A stretch of 64,000 bases of DNA from JACPYM01 sp963699175 (GTDB taxonomy: Bacteria; Acidobacteriota; Blastocatellia; RBC074), in contig OY969418.1 of the NCBI GenBank assembly GCA_963699175.1, positions 7,316,001 through 7,380,000 of the forward strand. Reading direction: 5' to 3'. A model generated the notes under the pieces. It saw only the letters and a list, made by a program, of their open reading frames with translations, was not told the origin of the DNA and made no database searches. Made by a program: the position numbers and the translations under genes. Positions 43,383-52,823 of this stretch are shown one piece after another. Each line of letters begins with the position of its first letter. Position 1 is the stretch's first letter.

Positions 43383-43418
43383 ACAGGCCTGGGGTGATTA
43401 TAGATAAATACCAGCCGC

Positions 43419-43631
43419 TCACGCTACGGCGCGATGGCCCTTGGGTTGTGGAATAGGGCGGTTCAATTCCTGCGCTGTTTCGATCCACTCTTGGATCACT
43501 ACTTCGAGGTTTGCCAGCGCCTCTTGTCGCGTTATCCCGTCAGCCATACAGCCGGGCAATTCCGGCGCTTCGGCAAGGAACGCCTGATCCTCTTCGCTCC
43601 AGTAAATGTTGACCTCATAGTTATTCGTCAT
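43419..43631 (-). CDS. HicB-family antitoxin (downstream copy)
   Basis: ATG 43631 gives 70 residues: 'MTNNYEVNIYWSEEDQAFLA', 'EAPELPGCMADGITRQEALA', then 'LEVVIQEWIETAQELNRPIP'. This is the HicB partial-RNase-H fold with the usual 'AxxPxLPGCxAxGxTxxEAL' motif. The start overlaps the end of hicA by 11 bases, the standard hicAB arrangement. It should neutralise HicA. The longer frame to 43652 is less likely because the hicA stop and RBS context favour 43631. Confidence 0.85.
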   Translation of the reverse strand: MTNNYEVNIYWSEEDQAFLAEAPELPGCMADGITRQEALANLEVVIQEWIETAQELNRPIPQPKGHRAVA

Positions 43632-43896
43632 CTTTCCCCTCGCTTTCTGCATTTGCGAGTTGATAACTCACAATGATATGGCGGACTTGTTTGACTTGGT
43701 AGGATTTGGCCTGAGCGCCTTTGGGTTGGAGGTTAAGAATTTCAACGACGTCGTCACGAGTGAAGATGTGATGATCGCCACGAATTCGTTCGGTAAAGCC
43801 GAGGCTTTTCAGCAAGCCGCACAACTCATCGAATGGAATGTTAGCATCCGCAGTGCCGCGCAGTATTTTCAGCAACAGCTTGTAGCGGCGTCCCAT
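43621..43896 (-). CDS. HicA-like mRNA interferase toxin
   Basis: This 91-residue protein reads 'RRYKLLLKILRGTADANIPF', 'DELCGLLKSLGFTERIRGDH', 'HIFTRDDVVEILNLQPKG', 'AKSYQVKQVRHIIVSYQLA'. The G-(D/S)-H-H-I-F segment carries the HicA catalytic histidine, and the 'K.YQV.QVR..I' tail is typical of this long-form HicA subgroup. It is flanked on both sides by HicB-like genes, with 15 bases to the upstream one and an 11-base overlap with the downstream one. Confidence 0.87.
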   Translation of the reverse strand: MGRRYKLLLKILRGTADANIPFDELCGLLKSLGFTERIRGDHHIFTRDDVVEILNLQPKGAQAKSYQVKQVRHIIVSYQLANAESEGKDDE

Positions 43897-43911
43897 AAGC
43901 TCAGTCTGTAA

Positions 43912-44076
43912 TCAATCGGGCCTTTCGTCGCTCAGCAACATTTGATAGGCGTCACGAATGTTGTCTTCCAACTCGGCTAGTGTCTCACCCTGACTGAAAA
44001 CCCCAGGAACCTCTTTCAGCCGTCCTATATACCAGCCATCATCTTGCCAATATTCCAAAGTAAAGTGTCTCACCAT
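43912..44076 (-). CDS. HicB-like protein (upstream copy)
   Basis: ATG 44076 follows a strong AGGAGGAGTT. The 54 residues read 'MVRHFTLEYWQDDGWYIGRL', 'KEVPGVFSQGETLAELEDNI', 'RDAYQMLL', a short HicB fold without a C-terminal DNA-binding part. It precedes hicA by 15 bases. It may be the antitoxin, or a second one acting with the downstream copy. The next gene upstream is the EutN-type shell protein. Confidence 0.8.
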   Translation of the reverse strand: MVRHFTLEYWQDDGWYIGRLKEVPGVFSQGETLAELEDNIRDAYQMLLSDERPD

Positions 44077-44093
44077 AACTCCTCCTGCGAGAC

Positions 44094-44363
44094 TCAATCC
44101 GTCACTTCGACCGTATCAATAATCCCCACCACCGCCGCATCCACCGGACGATCTTTCAACCCTTCGGCCAGGCGCGCGCTGCTGCCCGCCACAACCAGCA
44201 CCTTTTCGCGAAAGCCCGCGCCGACAGTGTCAACCGCGACCAGATAGCTGCTCTCATCCTCGCCAGTCAGCGTGATGGGACGCACGAGCAGGAGCTTCTT
44301 GCCTTCCAAGCGCGGGTCTTTGCGCGTGGCGACGACATTACCGATGATGCGACCGATGATCAT
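44094..44363 (-). CDS. EutN/CcmL-type microcompartment vertex protein (BMC-P)
   Basis: ATG 44363 gives 89 residues: 'MIIGRIIGNVVATRKDPRLE', 'GKKLLLVRPITL', 'YLVAVDTVGAGFREKVLVVA', 'GSSAR', then 'PVDAAVVGIIDTVEV'. This is the pentameric EutN_CcmL fold that caps the corners of a bacterial microcompartment shell. 'GxxxGN(V/I)xAT' and 'DxVGAGxxExVLVxxGSSAR' are diagnostic. It follows a BMC-H gene and a class II aldolase in the same direction. Confidence 0.94.
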   Translation of the reverse strand: MIIGRIIGNVVATRKDPRLEGKKLLLVRPITLTGEDESSYLVAVDTVGAGFREKVLVVAGSSARLAEGLKDRPVDAAVVGIIDTVEVTD

Positions 44364-44438
44364 AAATTTCGAGTAGACAGTAGACAGTAGAAAGAGGTTC
44401 AACCTGTCTACAGCCTCCTGTCTCCTGTCTACGATTTC

Positions 44439-44726
44439 TTATTTCTTCCGTGATTCAACGGCGACCGGCAACGCTTCGTCTACCGAGGCGTGCGGGCGCG
44501 GGATGACGTGGACGCTGACGAGTTCGCCCACGCGGCGCGCAGCGGCAGCGCCTGCGTCGGTGGCGGCTTTCACGGCGGCCACGTCGCCGCGCACGATGGC
44601 GGTCACAAAGCCGCCGCCGATCTTTTCATAGCCGACCAGCGTCACATTGGCCGCTTTGACCATCGCGTCCGAGGCTTCGATCATCGCGACCAAGCCTTTG
44701 GTTTCGATCATTCCGAGTGCTTCCAT
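44439..44726 (-). CDS. BMC-domain shell protein (BMC-H, PduA/EutM-like)
   Basis: The 95 residues form a single BMC domain: 'MEALGMIETKGLVAMIEASD', 'AMVKAANVTLVGYEKIGGGF', 'VTAIVRGDVAAVKAATDAGA', 'AAARRVGELVSVHVIPRPHA'. This hexamer tile forms the facets of the shell, and 'EKIGGGFVTA' lines the pore. It has the usual length. It is next to the vertex protein and a 66-residue protein within the same operon. Confidence 0.96.
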   Translation of the reverse strand: MEALGMIETKGLVAMIEASDAMVKAANVTLVGYEKIGGGFVTAIVRGDVAAVKAATDAGAAAARRVGELVSVHVIPRPHASVDEALPVAVESRKK

Positions 44727-44741
44727 CTTTGGGTGTTCCTT

Positions 44742-44942
44742 TCAATCTGCTTCGTCTTTTTTGGCTTTGATGATTTCGTATCCCGTAACGACTTTGCGCC
44801 CGTCGGGATGCTCCGTCCAAATCCAGCGTATCTCTTCGTCTTCCTGCAAAACGATGTTGTCCACCAGCGGCAAGGCAGCGGGCTGCCCCGTTTGTGGCGC
44901 AACGGCGATGCGGGTTTTCTCTTCTTTTGGCTCTGGTTTCAT
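44742..44942 (-). CDS. Small microcompartment-associated hypothetical protein
   Basis: ATG 44942 follows AGGAGGTAACAGAGC. The 66 residues begin 'KPEPKEEKTRIAVAPQTGQP' and continue 'PLVDNIVLQEDEEIRWIWTE', 'HPDGRKVVTGYEIIKAKKDE'. It has no cysteines or membrane span. It lies between the aldolase and the BMC-H gene, 15 bases before the latter. The function is unknown. Such small basic/acidic proteins are seen in acidobacterial and planctomycetal BMC loci. Confidence 0.7.
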   Translation of the reverse strand: MKPEPKEEKTRIAVAPQTGQPAALPLVDNIVLQEDEEIRWIWTEHPDGRKVVTGYEIIKAKKDEAD

Positions 44943-44964
44943 GCTCTGTTACCTCCTCGGCAAT

Positions 44965-45750
44965 TTAACGGCTCAAGAGCCGGGCCATTTCAGTCAATAG
45001 CTGGATCAACTCCTCGCGCGTCAATGATACCGCCCCGTCGTTCAGCCGTCCCACTGCTCCGACGCCGCTGCCGCAAACCTGTCCGGTGCGTGCTTCAACG
45101 GGCATCACGCCGTTGCGTTCGCGAATCTCGAAGAGCTTCGGAATTGCATAATCAGGAATCGTATTTTCGTTGCCCAGCGTGCGCGCAATGAAGCTGATCT
45201 TGCAGGTGTGTTCGAGCGTTTCCAGCTTGTTGAACGCCTTCTCCAACGTGTCGGCGTAAGCCACTGCGCCGTGATTCGCCATCAACAGCGCATCGTGATA
45301 TTGCAGAAACGGCTCAATCGCATCGGTCAATTCGCGCGTCGAAGGTGTCCCGTAAGCCGCCAGTGGCACACAACCCAGCGTCAACACGACCTCGGACAAG
45401 ATAGCTTTACTCAGCGACAAGCCCGCTACGGCGAAGCCCGTTGCGTGCGGCGGATGCGCGTGTACGACGGCGTGAATGTCAGGCCGCTGTTCATAAATCA
45501 CGCGATGCATCGGCCATTCGGAAGAGACTGTATAGGCAGACGGCTCGAGCGCATTGCCAGCCAGATCAACTACACACATCATCTCCGGCTTCATCCAACC
45601 TTTGCTCACGCCCGACGGCGTCGCGATCAGGCGATTCTCGCCGACGCGCACGCTGATATTGCCATCGCCTGCGACTAGCAGTCCACGGTCGTAACAGCGC
45701 GTGGCGATCTCGACAATCTCTACTTTGACTTTCTGCTCATCAACCATCAT
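44965..45750 (-). CDS. Class II aldolase/adducin-family protein (fuculose-phosphate aldolase-like) with possible encapsulation helix
   Basis: ATG 45750 or 45747 gives about 261 residues. The zinc-aldolase core is complete: 'LLVAGDGNISVRVGENRLIA', 'SGVSKGWMKPEMMCVVDL', 'SSEWPMHRVIYEQRPDIHAV' and 'VHAHPPHATGFA' (His-x-His). 'LLMANHGAVAYADTLEKAFN' supplies the later zinc-ligand histidine. The last 20 residues ('SLTREELIQLLTEMARLLSR') form an amphipathic helix after a Gly-rich linker, like cargo-targeting peptides of microcompartment enzymes. It should cleave a sugar-1-phosphate to lactaldehyde plus DHAP, or a similar reaction. It follows rex by 16 bases. Confidence 0.87.
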   Translation of the reverse strand: MMVDEQKVKVEIVEIATRCYDRGLLVAGDGNISVRVGENRLIATPSGVSKGWMKPEMMCVVDLAGNALEPSAYTVSSEWPMHRVIYEQRPDIHAVVHAHPPHATGFAVAGLSLSKAILSEVVLTLGCVPLAAYGTPSTRELTDAIEPFLQYHDALLMANHGAVAYADTLEKAFNKLETLEHTCKISFIARTLGNENTIPDYAIPKLFEIRERNGVMPVEARTGQVCGSGVGAVGRLNDGAVSLTREELIQLLTEMARLLSR

Positions 45751-45766
45751 CAACCATCTGGCAATC

Positions 45767-46468
45767 TCAAAGCGCCTGACCATTCTCTGCGCTGGCAAAC
45801 CGAAATAGATCGAGGTGATTGACCGTTACGGCCTCCTCGCTCGGATGCGCCAGGAAATAAGAAAGGCTTTCCAACGAGACCGACAAGTCAACGTTCTTCA
45901 CCTTCACGCCCGGCTTTGGGTTGAGCACGATGGGGGCGAAGTTGAGCACGGCCTTGATGCCCGCTTCGGTCACGCGGTCTAGTACTTGTTGTGCGGCAAA
46001 GGCAGGCACGGCAATCAAGACGATCTCAATTGTTTCGCGCTCGATAACTTCGGGCAGCCGCTCGGTCGAAAGAATCTCCAAGCCGTTGGCCGCGCGCGTC
46101 CCGATCTTGCTCGGCTCGTCGTCAAAGAGCGCCACCAGGCGGAAAGCAGCGCGATTGAAGCCCTGATATTTTGCCAACGCCAAGCCCAGATTGCCGACGC
46201 CGACGATGGCGATGCGCCGCTCGACGTTCAAGCCTAGGATCTGTTGCAAGTGTCGGCGCAGTTCTTTGACGTAATAGCCCACGCCGCGCACGCCGAATTC
46301 GCCGAAGTAGGCCAGGTCTTTGCGGATTTGCGCCGAATTCAAATTGAACTGTTCGGCCAACGTCTGCGACGAAACCGTCTCGATGCCTGCGCTTTCCAAT
46401 TCGCTCAAACAGCGCAGGTAGACTGAAAGGCGATTGGTGGTGAGTTCCGAAATCTTCTCTGTCTTCAT
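45767..46468 (-). CDS. rex: Redox-sensing transcriptional repressor Rex
   Basis: ATG 46468 gives 233 residues. The N-terminal winged helix reads 'TTNRLSVYLRCLSELESAGI', 'TVSSQTLAEQFNLNSAQIRK', 'DLAYFGEFGVRGVGYYV'. The Rossmann domain has 'IAIVGVGNLGLALAKYQGF', 'FDDEPSKIGTRAANGLEI', 'VLIAVPAFAAQQVLDRVTE' and 'LNFAPIVLNPKPGVKVKNVD'. Rex senses the NADH/NAD+ ratio. It leads the aldolase/BMC operon, so it may control it. TTG 46498 is an alternative start. Confidence 0.94.
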   Translation of the reverse strand: MKTEKISELTTNRLSVYLRCLSELESAGIETVSSQTLAEQFNLNSAQIRKDLAYFGEFGVRGVGYYVKELRRHLQQILGLNVERRIAIVGVGNLGLALAKYQGFNRAAFRLVALFDDEPSKIGTRAANGLEILSTERLPEVIERETIEIVLIAVPAFAAQQVLDRVTEAGIKAVLNFAPIVLNPKPGVKVKNVDLSVSLESLSYFLAHPSEEAVTVNHLDLFRFASAENGQAL

Positions 46469-46686
46469 CTGGGGATTGCTATGCGGTGCTTCGATCAAAT
46501 GCTTTAGAGTCTGCTCTATTAAACGAGCAGCAACGATAACGCAGGCTCAACAAGACTGTCAACGCGCTGTTCTGACGGCCTTTCTGTGCAAGGCTGAAGT
46601 GCAAATTGACAGCTTGTGTAGGCGCTGCGTAAACTCCGAAGGCGGTTGTCCGTGACATCTTTGACGGACGGCGAACAGGAGCAGCA

Positions 46687-47295
46687 TTGATTGCACAGAT
46701 CACTGGCAAGCTATTGCACAAACAACCCAACGCGGTCATTGTTGACGTAGGCGGCGTCGGCTACGAACTGACTGTGCCGCTCTCGACTTTCTACGAGGTG
46801 GGCGAAATCGGGGCGGAGGTCTCGCTGCGCGCTTACACCTATGTGCGCGAGGACGCTCTGCAACTTTTCGGTTTCCGCACCGACTTGGAGAAGCAGTTGT
46901 TCCTGCTGCTCACCAGCGTCAGCGGCGTCGGTCCGAAACTGGCGATCACGCTCTTGTCGGGCATGAGCGCCGACGATTTGATCCGCGCGATTCGGGACAA
47001 TGATCTGGCGCGGTTGACGGGCATTCCCGGTGTGGGGCGAAAGACAGGAGAGCGTTTAGTCGTCGAGTTGCGCGACAAGCTGCTGAAACTGACGCTTGCA
47101 ACGTCCGCCGAACCGCTGCTGCCGGCTTCGGCGTTTGCTAGCTCGGCAATGAGCGATGATGTAATTTCCGCCTTAGTCAATCTCGGTTATCAGAAATCGG
47201 CGGCGGAAAAGGCCGTGGCGAAGGTCTTCAAAGTAAACCCGGATGTGAATTTTGAGATGGCGTTGAAAATGGCTTTGAGTTCGCTCGCGCGCTAG
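46687..47295 (+). CDS. ruvA: Holliday junction branch migration protein RuvA
   Basis: The start is TTG 46687, after AGGAGCAGCA, giving 202 residues: 'IAQITGKLLHKQPNAVIVDV', 'GGVGYELTVPLSTFYEV'. Two HhH motifs follow: 'LLTSVSGVGPKLAITLLSGM' and 'RLTGIPGVGRKTGERLVVEL'. The C-terminal domain III 'DDVISALVNLGYQKSAAEKA' contacts RuvB. The length is typical. ruvC is not adjacent. A fic gene starts 18 bases downstream, before ruvB. Confidence 0.96.
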   Translation: MIAQITGKLLHKQPNAVIVDVGGVGYELTVPLSTFYEVGEIGAEVSLRAYTYVREDALQLFGFRTDLEKQLFLLLTSVSGVGPKLAITLLSGMSADDLIRAIRDNDLARLTGIPGVGRKTGERLVVELRDKLLKLTLATSAEPLLPASAFASSAMSDDVISALVNLGYQKSAAEKAVAKVFKVNPDVNFEMALKMALSSLAR

Positions 47296-47313
47296 GAGCT
47301 TGTGGGAGCACGC

Positions 47314-48767
47314 ATGATGTCACCAGGCTACAAATGGAAACCCATCGAAGATTTGCCGGAGGATTGGCCAAAACTCGCTTCTAGCGAATTGGCCGGTCTG
47401 TTTGCTGTCTGGAAAGAGCAAGCCGTGCAGTTGAAAGACTCGCCTGCCTATCGAGAATTTCAGGTGCGCTTGCGTCGTGAATGGGCCATTGAAACTGGCA
47501 TTATCGAAGGGCTGTACGACATTGATCGCGGGGTCACGCGCACTTTGATCGAGCGCGGATTGCACGCTAGCCTCATTGCGCACGGCGACGCCAACAAACC
47601 GGCGGAAGAGATCATTCCCATGCTCAAAGATCACGAAATGGTGGTCGAAGGGCTGTTTGATTTCGTTGGCCAGCAACGCCAGCTCTCGACCTCATACATC
47701 AAGCAAGTTCACCAAGCTCTAACCACCCATCAGGAGACTGCCAAAGGTATAGACAGTTTGGGACAGCCCACGCAAATTCCGTTGCTTCGTGGCGATTGGA
47801 AAAAGTGGCCTAACAACCCGACACGGCCTGATGGCAAAGTCCACGAGTTTTGCCCACCTGAACAAGTTGCATCCGAGATGGATCGTCTGATTGAAACGCA
47901 TCAGCAGCATTTGCAAGCAGGCGTTCCGCCAGAAGTGGAGGCCGCATGGCTCCATCATCGCTTTACGCAAATTCACCCGTTTCAAGATGGGAATGGACGT
48001 GTGGCGCGGGCGCTGGCGTCGCTGATCTTTATTCGTGCTGAGTGGTTTCCTTTTGTTGTTCACCGTGACGACCGTGCTGATTATATTGATTGCTTGGAAA
48101 AAGCGGACGCCAGGGACATGACCTCATTAGTGAAGCTAGTGGGCCAAAGCCAAAGGAAAGCATTCAATCAGGCTATCAAGCTATCAGATAACGTGTTGTT
48201 GCCTGCTGATTCTGTTGAGCAAATTATTTTTGCTGGTGGGCGTTATTTGAAAGAGAAAGTGGAGAATCAACGGCTACTCGCTGAAGAACTCAAAAGGCTC
48301 CACGCTCAATATAAACATGTTGCTGAAACTCTTCAGGCGACTACCAATGAACGGTTTGATAAACTTGTCGGCGATTTTGACAACCTCTTGCGTGAGTCTG
48401 GCAGCCAGCAGACGATTCGTATAGAAAAATATGGTTATGGATTTGGGCCAATGTCCAAAGCGACTTTTGACCATGCAAATGCCAGCATCACAAAGCAATT
48501 AGGTTGTGATGCTGATATATGGTCGGATGGCTGGGGCTGTTCCATCCGTATAGGAGATAGCATTGGAATGCACTTCGGCTTTTATCGGTTGCTCAACTCA
48601 GATTGGCGGATTGCCTGTGGGTTAGCTTACCTGAGAGCAACTAATCCTGAGCAGTTTTTCCCACTGTGCAGTGAAGCATTTCAATGCTCAACTAGCGAGG
48701 ATTTGACAACCGTCGTCCCTCGCTTCAAGCAATGGCTTGAGGATGCGCTGATCCTCGGCTTTGACTA

Positions 48768-48786
<19 letters not shown>
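47314..48786 (+). CDS. Fic-family protein with intrinsic inhibitory helix
   Basis: ATG 47314 (GGGAG five bases upstream) gives 490 residues. The inhibitory motif (S/T)xxxE(G/N) appears as 'ETGIIEGLYDID', and the catalytic Fic motif as 'IHPFQDGNGRVARALASLIF', with His, Asp, Asn and both Arg present. It should transfer AMP (or another nucleotide moiety) to a protein hydroxyl, with self-inhibition (class II type). Residues 300-490 form an unfamiliar C-terminal domain ('YKHVAETLQATTNERFDKLV', 'DADIWSDGWGCSIRIGDSIG'). It lies between ruvA and ruvB and overlaps ruvB by 19 bases. Confidence 0.9.
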
Positions 48787-49822
<1,036 letters not shown>

Positions 49823-49823
<1 letters not shown>

Positions 49824-50881
49824 TGCATATCTCCGCTTTCAATTTTGAGCTGCCCGACGAATTGATCGCGCAGGAGCCGCTGTCGCAACGTGACCAGTCG
49901 CGCATGCTCATCGTTGACCGTCGCACACAAAATTGGCGCGACAGCGCGTTTGCTGAATTACCGTCATTGCTAGCAGCCGGTGATGTGATGGTGCTCAACA
50001 ATACGCGCGTTTTTCCGGCGCGCCTGCTGGGCCATCGCGTGCTACCCAATGGTGAACGCGGCGCGCAGGTTGAAGTGTTATTGGCACGGCTGCTCGACGC
50101 CGGCAGCAACGAATGGGAAGTGATTGCGCGACCGGGGCGCGCGTTGAAACTAGGCGCGCAAATCGAATTTGGTCATGGGCGGTTGCGCGGCGAGGTGACC
50201 GGGCTGCTCGAAGACGGCAAACGGCGCGTGCGTTTTACCTGTGAGGGCGACTTCAATCAAGTGGTGGACGAGCTTGGCAATACGCCGCTGCCGCCCTACA
50301 TCAAGCGCGCGCAGAGCGAAGAGCGCCGCTTGCACGAGCCGCGTTACCAGACCGTTTACGCCCAGCAACGTGGTTCGATTGCCGCGCCGACCGCCGGGCT
50401 GCACTTCACCCCACGTGTGCTGGAAGAGCTAAAAGCGCGTGGCGTGCAGTTTGCTGAGATTACACATCATGTCGGGTACGCGACATTTCAACCCGTGCGC
50501 GTCGAGCAGGTCGAAGAGCATCGCATCGAAGCCGAAAGCTATACGATTGACGAAACCGCCGCCCGCACGATCAACATTGCAAAAGCAAGTGGCAAGCGCG
50601 TTCTCGTAGTTGGAACTACCGGCACGCGTGCGCTCGAAAGCGCGGCCAACGCAGACGGCATGGTGCGCGCCGAAAGACGCGCGACGGAACTGTTCATCTA
50701 TCCTGGTTATCGTTTCAAAGCGGCAGATGCGCTCTTGACCAACTTTCACTTGCCCCAATCGTCGCTGTTGATGTTGGTCGCGGCCTTTGCCGGATGTGAA
50801 TTGGTGCTGGCCGCCTATCGCCACGCGGTCGCGCAACGCTATCGGTTTTATAGTTATGGCGATTGCATGCTGATCTTTTGA
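49823..50881 (+). CDS. queA: tRNA preQ1(34) S-adenosylmethionine ribosyltransferase-isomerase
   Basis: The 352-residue enzyme makes epoxyqueuosine in tRNA. Motifs include 'FELPDELIAQEPLSQRDQSR', 'MVLNNTRVFPARLLGHR', 'GNTPLPPYIKR', 'YQTVYAQQRGSIAAPTAGLH', 'HHVGYATFQPVRVEQVEEHR', 'VVGTTGTRALESAA', 'LFIYPGYRFKAADALLTNFH' and 'PQSSLLMLVAAFAG'. The length and motif order are standard. The TAATG overlap with ruvB implies translational coupling; ruvB-queA linkage is common in bacteria. Confidence 0.97.
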
Positions 50882-50960
50882 GTAGACAGTAGGCGGTAAA
50901 CAGTAGAAAACATCTGCCTACTGTCTGCTATCTACTGTCTACCGTCTACTATCTACTGTC
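50881..50960. repeat. Low-complexity inverted repeat (AGTAGACAGTAG type)
   Basis: AGTAGACAGTAGGCGGTAAA at the left opposes CTACTGTCTGCTATCTACTG and CTACCGTCTACTATCTACTG at the right. A similar sequence (AGTAGACAGTAGACAGTAGA) occurs at about 44370-44395, with CTGTCTCCTGTCTACG opposite, between the EutN and BMC-H genes. It fills the queA-rimI gap. Confidence 0.7.
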
Positions 50961-50962
50961 TT

Positions 50963-51463
50963 ATGCAGGTCTTCAACTACCATCCAATTTACCGGCAGCC
51001 GCTCAAGGGTGCGCTGAGGTCGCTGACGCTGGCCGATTTGAATGAGGTCTGGCAACTCGACCTGCGCTGTTTTTTGGATGGCGAGGCTTACGAGCGAGAG
51101 ACCTTCCGTTACCTGCTTTCAAATCCACAGACCATCGCCCGGCAGATTCGGGCGGAGTTGGGTGAGATGCTTGCCTTTGCTATTGCCGTAGTAGATGAGA
51201 CAGGCGGTGGCCACCTTACTACGCTTGCCGTCGCGCCCGAATACCGACGCCGCGGTTTGGCGCGCATGCTGATGCACGAGGTCGAGCGCAGTTTTGTCGC
51301 GCGCGGCATCTGTAGCGTCAGGCTTGAAGTCCGTGTGAGCAACCAAACCGCGCAGCAGCTTTATGAGCAGATTGGCTACGTGGTGATGCAACGGATGAAC
51401 AAGTATTACTCGAATGGCGATGATGGCTACATGATGATTAAGGTGCTCAACGGACTGGACTGA
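50963..51463 (+). CDS. rimI: GNAT acetyltransferase, RimI-like (ribosomal S18 N-acetyltransferase)
   Basis: This 166-residue GNAT protein reads 'LRSLTLADLNEVWQLDLRCF', 'YERETFRYLLSNP', 'GGHLTTLAVAPEYRRRGLAR' (acetyl-CoA binding Q/R-x2-G), 'MLMHEVERSFVARGICSVRL', 'EVRVSNQTAQQLYEQIGYVV' and 'RMNKYYSNGDDGYMM'. The 'RxxYYxxGxDAxxM' ending is the RimI signature, here with Gly-Tyr in place of Asp-Ala. It probably acetylates the N-terminus of ribosomal protein S18 or related targets. It lies about 80 bases after queA. Confidence 0.85.
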   Translation: MQVFNYHPIYRQPLKGALRSLTLADLNEVWQLDLRCFLDGEAYERETFRYLLSNPQTIARQIRAELGEMLAFAIAVVDETGGGHLTTLAVAPEYRRRGLARMLMHEVERSFVARGICSVRLEVRVSNQTAQQLYEQIGYVVMQRMNKYYSNGDDGYMMIKVLNGLD

Positions 51464-51651
51464 GACCTTATTTTCTTTATTTTCCGCTGCCGCCGCACCA
51501 TATCGTGTGGCAAAGATAGTCCTGAGTGGCTTGTCGCAATTTTTCTGCCTGAACCGGCTAACCCACTGGAACTTAACTGTTTGCCCAACTAATACTCGCC
51601 TCCAAGCAGGCCGCTAATCACTTTTTCGGTCATTTTGTTACCCCGCAATAA

Positions 51652-51681
51652 TTGACAGCCCAAAAGCTAATCTGTTATAAA
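51652..51681 (+). promoter_or_regulatory. Strong sigma-70-type promoter of the lysine-rich TPR gene
   Basis: TTGACA (51652-51657) with an 18-base spacer and TATAAA (51676-51681) nearly matches consensus. It lies in the otherwise empty gap 51464-51766 and about 85 bases before the start codon at 51767. Confidence 0.7.
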
Positions 51682-51766
51682 CCCAGAACTTAGAGTAAGT
51701 AATACGGTGGCATTCAGCGGGTAAGGGGCAAAGAGTAATTCAATTCAGTTGACGGGAAGAATTGAA

Positions 51767-52804
51767 ATGGCAGCACGCGCAAAGAAAGCCAAATCCAAAG
51801 ACAAACCGAAGGCTAAGGCTAAACTTGCCAAAGCGACTAGAAAGCCTGCCAGGGCAGGTTCAGCCAAACTTGCCAAAGCGAAGTCAGCCAAGAAAACTCT
51901 ATCTGCCAAAACTAAATCACTCTCAAAAAGTAAAGTTGCCAAGCAGCCAGTCATAAAGCCAGTCATAAAGCCAGTCATAAAGCCAGTCATAAAGAAAGCT
52001 GCTGTTACAAAAGCCAAGCCAAGCAAGGTGGTCAGACCCGGCAAACTCAGGGCAAGCAAAACAAAACTGAGCAAAAAAAAGCTAGCGGTAACTAAAACGA
52101 CCAGCGTCGGAAACAAGCAAACCCGCACCAAAGGGAATGGGATAAAAAAGGCTCCGAGGCTTAGCAAGCCAAGCGTTGCCAAAACAACTTCGCGCGCACC
52201 GGTGCCTGCGGCCAAGCCACGTAATGCGTCTATGCTCAGACGAATATTGCCGCCCGCGCCTGCGCCTATACCAAAACCCGAACCACGCAAGACGGCTACG
52301 GCTGCCGCGTTACGCGCTTTTGAACAGGCTCTCAGAGTTTTCAATCGCCGGCAGTTTGAAGAGGCCAAGTCACACTTCGAACATTTGCAGCAACAGTTTC
52401 CGCTCGAAGTCGAAATCACCCACCGGGCGCAAATGTACATCCAGGTCTGCACGCAGAAATTGGCGCAGGCTCCGGCCCCGGTAGTGCGCAACGTGTCGGC
52501 GGACGAGTTGTATGATCGTGGTGTCTATGCGCTCAATCTGGGCGATGTCGCCCAAGCGCGCAGCTTTTTTGAAAAAGCTTTGCGGATCAATCCAAACGAG
52601 CCACACTTCCTCTACTCGCTGGCCGTTACCCACGCGAAGAGCGGGGCACAGGAAGAGGCGTTGGATTACCTGCGCCGTTCCATCCAGATGCAACCACGTT
52701 TCCGCTCGCAGGCTTTCGATGATGTGGATTTTTCCGGCTTGCGCGAGAACCGGCAATTTCAAGAATTGCTTGGCCTGACTTCGCCATTTGATCTACTGCG
52801 TTAA
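51767..52804 (+). CDS. Lysine/alanine-rich histone-like tail joined to a TPR domain
   Basis: ATG 51767 follows GGGAAGAATTGAA. The 345 residues have a very basic, disordered N-terminal half (1-175: 'KKAKSKDKPKAKAKLAKATR') similar in composition to histone H1-like proteins. It includes four tandem PVIK units coded by a 12-bp DNA repeat near 51946-51993. The C-terminal half is globular with TPRs: 'AAALRAFEQALRVFNRRQFE', 'RGVYALNLGDVAQARSFFEK', 'LYSLAVTHAKSGAQEEALDY'. The basic half may bind DNA, RNA or polyphosphate, and the TPRs a partner protein. The function is unknown. Confidence 0.8.
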   Translation: MAARAKKAKSKDKPKAKAKLAKATRKPARAGSAKLAKAKSAKKTLSAKTKSLSKSKVAKQPVIKPVIKPVIKPVIKKAAVTKAKPSKVVRPGKLRASKTKLSKKKLAVTKTTSVGNKQTRTKGNGIKKAPRLSKPSVAKTTSRAPVPAAKPRNASMLRRILPPAPAPIPKPEPRKTATAAALRAFEQALRVFNRRQFEEAKSHFEHLQQQFPLEVEITHRAQMYIQVCTQKLAQAPAPVVRNVSADELYDRGVYALNLGDVAQARSFFEKALRINPNEPHFLYSLAVTHAKSGAQEEALDYLRRSIQMQPRFRSQAFDDVDFSGLRENRQFQELLGLTSPFDLLR

Positions 52805-52823
52805 GTATAAAAATCCCTGACCG

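Noticed and set aside
43294..43488. Small minus-strand frame upstream of nadE
   Set aside because: It overlaps both nadE and hicB in a different frame and has no motif.
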